Source of the DNA: Paenibacillus crassostreae
GTDB taxonomy: Bacteria > Bacillota > Bacilli > Paenibacillales > Paenibacillaceae
Assembly (NCBI RefSeq): GCF_001857945.1
Contig: NZ_CP017773.1
Location: 1-64,000 of the forward strand
DNA: 64,000 nt
Direction of reading: 5' to 3'
Shown: piece after piece, positions 62,947 to 64,000 of the stretch
Position numbering within the stretch: position 1 is the first letter of the stretch
Layout: each line of letters opens with the position of its first letter
Notes under the pieces: model-generated
The model's input: only the letters and a program-made list of their open reading frames with translations
What the model was told of the DNA's origin: nothing
Database searches by the model: none
Translations under genes and position numbers: made by a program

Positions 62947-62961
62947 TAGTCTATAAGTACA

Positions 62962-62990
62962 GGTGGTCCAGTGGGTCACCTGTTTTCTAA
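62962..62990 (+). terminator. Terminator (duplicated copy)
   Basis: AGGTGGTCC-AGT-GGGTCACCT then GTTTTC. Compared with 56562 the stem has changes that keep or nearly keep pairing. Confidence 0.75.
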
Positions 62991-63049
62991 AGTATACATG
63001 AGAATATATGCTTGGCTTGAGTTTGGTAGTTTAAACAACGTGAATATAA

Positions 63050-63715
63050 TCCCCCGGTTCATCGTCCCTAAATCCCAAGCTAACCCGGGAAAAGCACCCC
63101 GTTTCCATTGAGATTATTAACAGGACTAGCAGGGTAGTAGAAGACCTCTGGGGTAACGCTTGAACAGCAATGTTTCCTCCGATTACGCTATCACTCCATC
63201 TTCGCTTGCGTTATCGCTCCAACTCCGTAAACCATCCAGTTCTACGAAGCAGAACGGAACCATGATTTCACTACGCTAACGCTTCATTACATCATCGTTC
63301 CAACAAGTGCTGTTTGGGTTATTTCGAAGGAGAAGGGACTGCTGGGGTAACGCTTGAACAGTAAGGTTTTCTTCGATTACGCTATTGCTCCATCTCCGAA
63401 AACCATCCTGTTCTACGAAGCAGACCGGAACCATGATTCCACTACGCTAACGCTTCATTACATCATCGTTCCAAGAGACTTTTGGGTTATTTCGAAGAAG
63501 AAGGGACTGCTAGGGTAACGCTTGAACAGCAAAGTTTTCTTCGATTACGCAATTGCTCCATCTCCGTAAACCATCCAGTTCTACGAAGCAGAACGGAACC
63601 ATGATTCCACTGCGCTAACGCTTCATTCCACCATCCTTCCAAGTGCTGTTTGGGTTATTTCGAAGAAGAAGGGAGTTCTGGAGTAACGCTAGAACAGCAA
63701 GGTCTCCTCGGCTGT
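63050..63715 (+). repeat. Structured tandem array C (4 units, last truncated)
   Basis: The leader matches array B (ATCCCCCGGTTCATCGTCCC onward). Units begin at 63148, 63342, 63510 and 63678, spaced 194, 168 and 168 bp. The fourth is cut at about 63715, where a gene scrap begins. Stems A and B and the small GTTCT-ACGAAGC-AGAAC hairpin are kept with scattered changes. Confidence 0.8.
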
Positions 63716-63838
63716 TGCTCATGTCCGCGCAAGACGGTATATCTCGGATGCCAAGGAGAGAGCACTCATCAAGAAGGCCTTCAATCGAAAAGAGAATGTT
63801 ATCGCGTCATTATTTAAGTTAAATATCAAGGAGCTATA
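63700..63838 (+). pseudogene. 3-prime scrap of an unknown gene
   Basis: The frame AHVRARRYISDAKERALIKKAFNRKENVIASLFKLNIKEL then stop reads as real protein but has no start, having replaced the end of the fourth array unit. The same frame stays open after the TAA for another 33 codons (FGSTGLREFLNNVMNIQDYVSLI onward to TAG 63946). I cannot name the family. Confidence 0.4.
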
Positions 63839-64000
63839 ATCCTTTGGTTCTACTGGTCTGAGGGAATTCTTGAATAATGTTATGAATATTCAGGATTATG
63901 TGTCACTGATTCAGGAAAAGGATCTTGGCAATAAATGTCGAATATAGGAATTTGTAAATCTATAACAAAATATATGTTGGTGAAAGGATTCATTGCCATG
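63839..64000 (+). other. Window end with start of the next gene
   Basis: GGTGAAAGGA (63973-63982) lies well placed before ATG 63998-64000, the last three bases of the window. A gene probably begins there and continues beyond. Confidence 0.4.

Noticed and set aside
45317..63715. CRISPR array
   Set aside because: Units are about 170 bp with variable whole-unit sequence and no short constant repeats with unique spacers; no cas gene nearby.

Overview
The window is AT-rich DNA from a low-GC Gram-positive bacterium, most likely Paenibacillus or a close Bacillales relative. The signs are strong AAGGAGG-type ribosome sites, frequent TTG/GTG starts, Bacillus-type LexA boxes (GAAC-N4-GTTC), YolD-like genes, an AbrB-type regulator and a secreted copper-amine-oxidase-N (stalk domain) protein. 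It reads as accessory DNA, either a large conjugative plasmid or an integrative conjugative element. No replication initiator, partition gene or integrase lies inside, so I cannot say which.

Left third (1-24.7 kb): a Gram-positive type IV secretion and mobilisation block of the Trs/Tra kind. In order it has a VirB3/TrsD-like membrane protein, a VirB4 ATPase (broken by two frameshifts), a cell-wall hydrolase with lysozyme-like and M23 domains (two compensating frameshifts), a VirB8-like protein, a small membrane protein, a VirB6-like channel protein, a lipoprotein, an EssB/YukC-like pseudokinase protein and an AbrB regulator. After an inserted stretch (8.5-15.4 kb) come relaxosome accessory genes on the minus strand, a hairpin-rich probable oriT, a MobA/MobL relaxase, a VirD4 coupling protein, topoisomerase III and an ArdC-type antirestriction protein. 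The inserted stretch holds a two-gene Lamassu/ABC-3C-like candidate defence pair (Cap4-like nuclease plus SMC-like ATPase), a complete IS3-family element and remnants of IS3 and IS256 elements.

Middle (24.7-43 kb): a defence and stability island. It holds an AbiE toxin-antitoxin pair, a stalk-domain secreted protein, a LexA-controlled YolD gene, a serine resolvase with a res-like site, a complete type I restriction-modification operon (hsdM-hsdS-hsdR), a HigBA-like pair, a probable Kiwa system (KwaB-KwaA order) and an Mrr-like restriction endonuclease. A tRNA-Ala fragment lies between the last two and suggests an old integration junction.

Right third (43-64 kb): a mosaic of duplications. A secreted metallo-beta-lactamase-fold gene with a DUF3006 partner is present as two intact pairs, one decayed copy and one short fragment. 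Three arrays of about 167-190 bp tandem units fold into repeated stem-loops, and two related palindromic elements share the same internal mismatch motif. There is also a degenerate N6-methylase fused to a specificity domain, an RRNPP-type quorum-sensing receptor with an overlapping secreted-peptide gene, a second LexA-controlled YolD operon, two small beta-barrel proteins, zinc-ribbon proteins, a UvrD/PcrA-like helicase and a DUF7669-like protein.

The most novel material is the structured repeat family, the receptor-peptide pair, the motif-degenerate methylase and the multiplying MBL/DUF3006 cassette. All product names come from reading motifs by eye. No database search was run.
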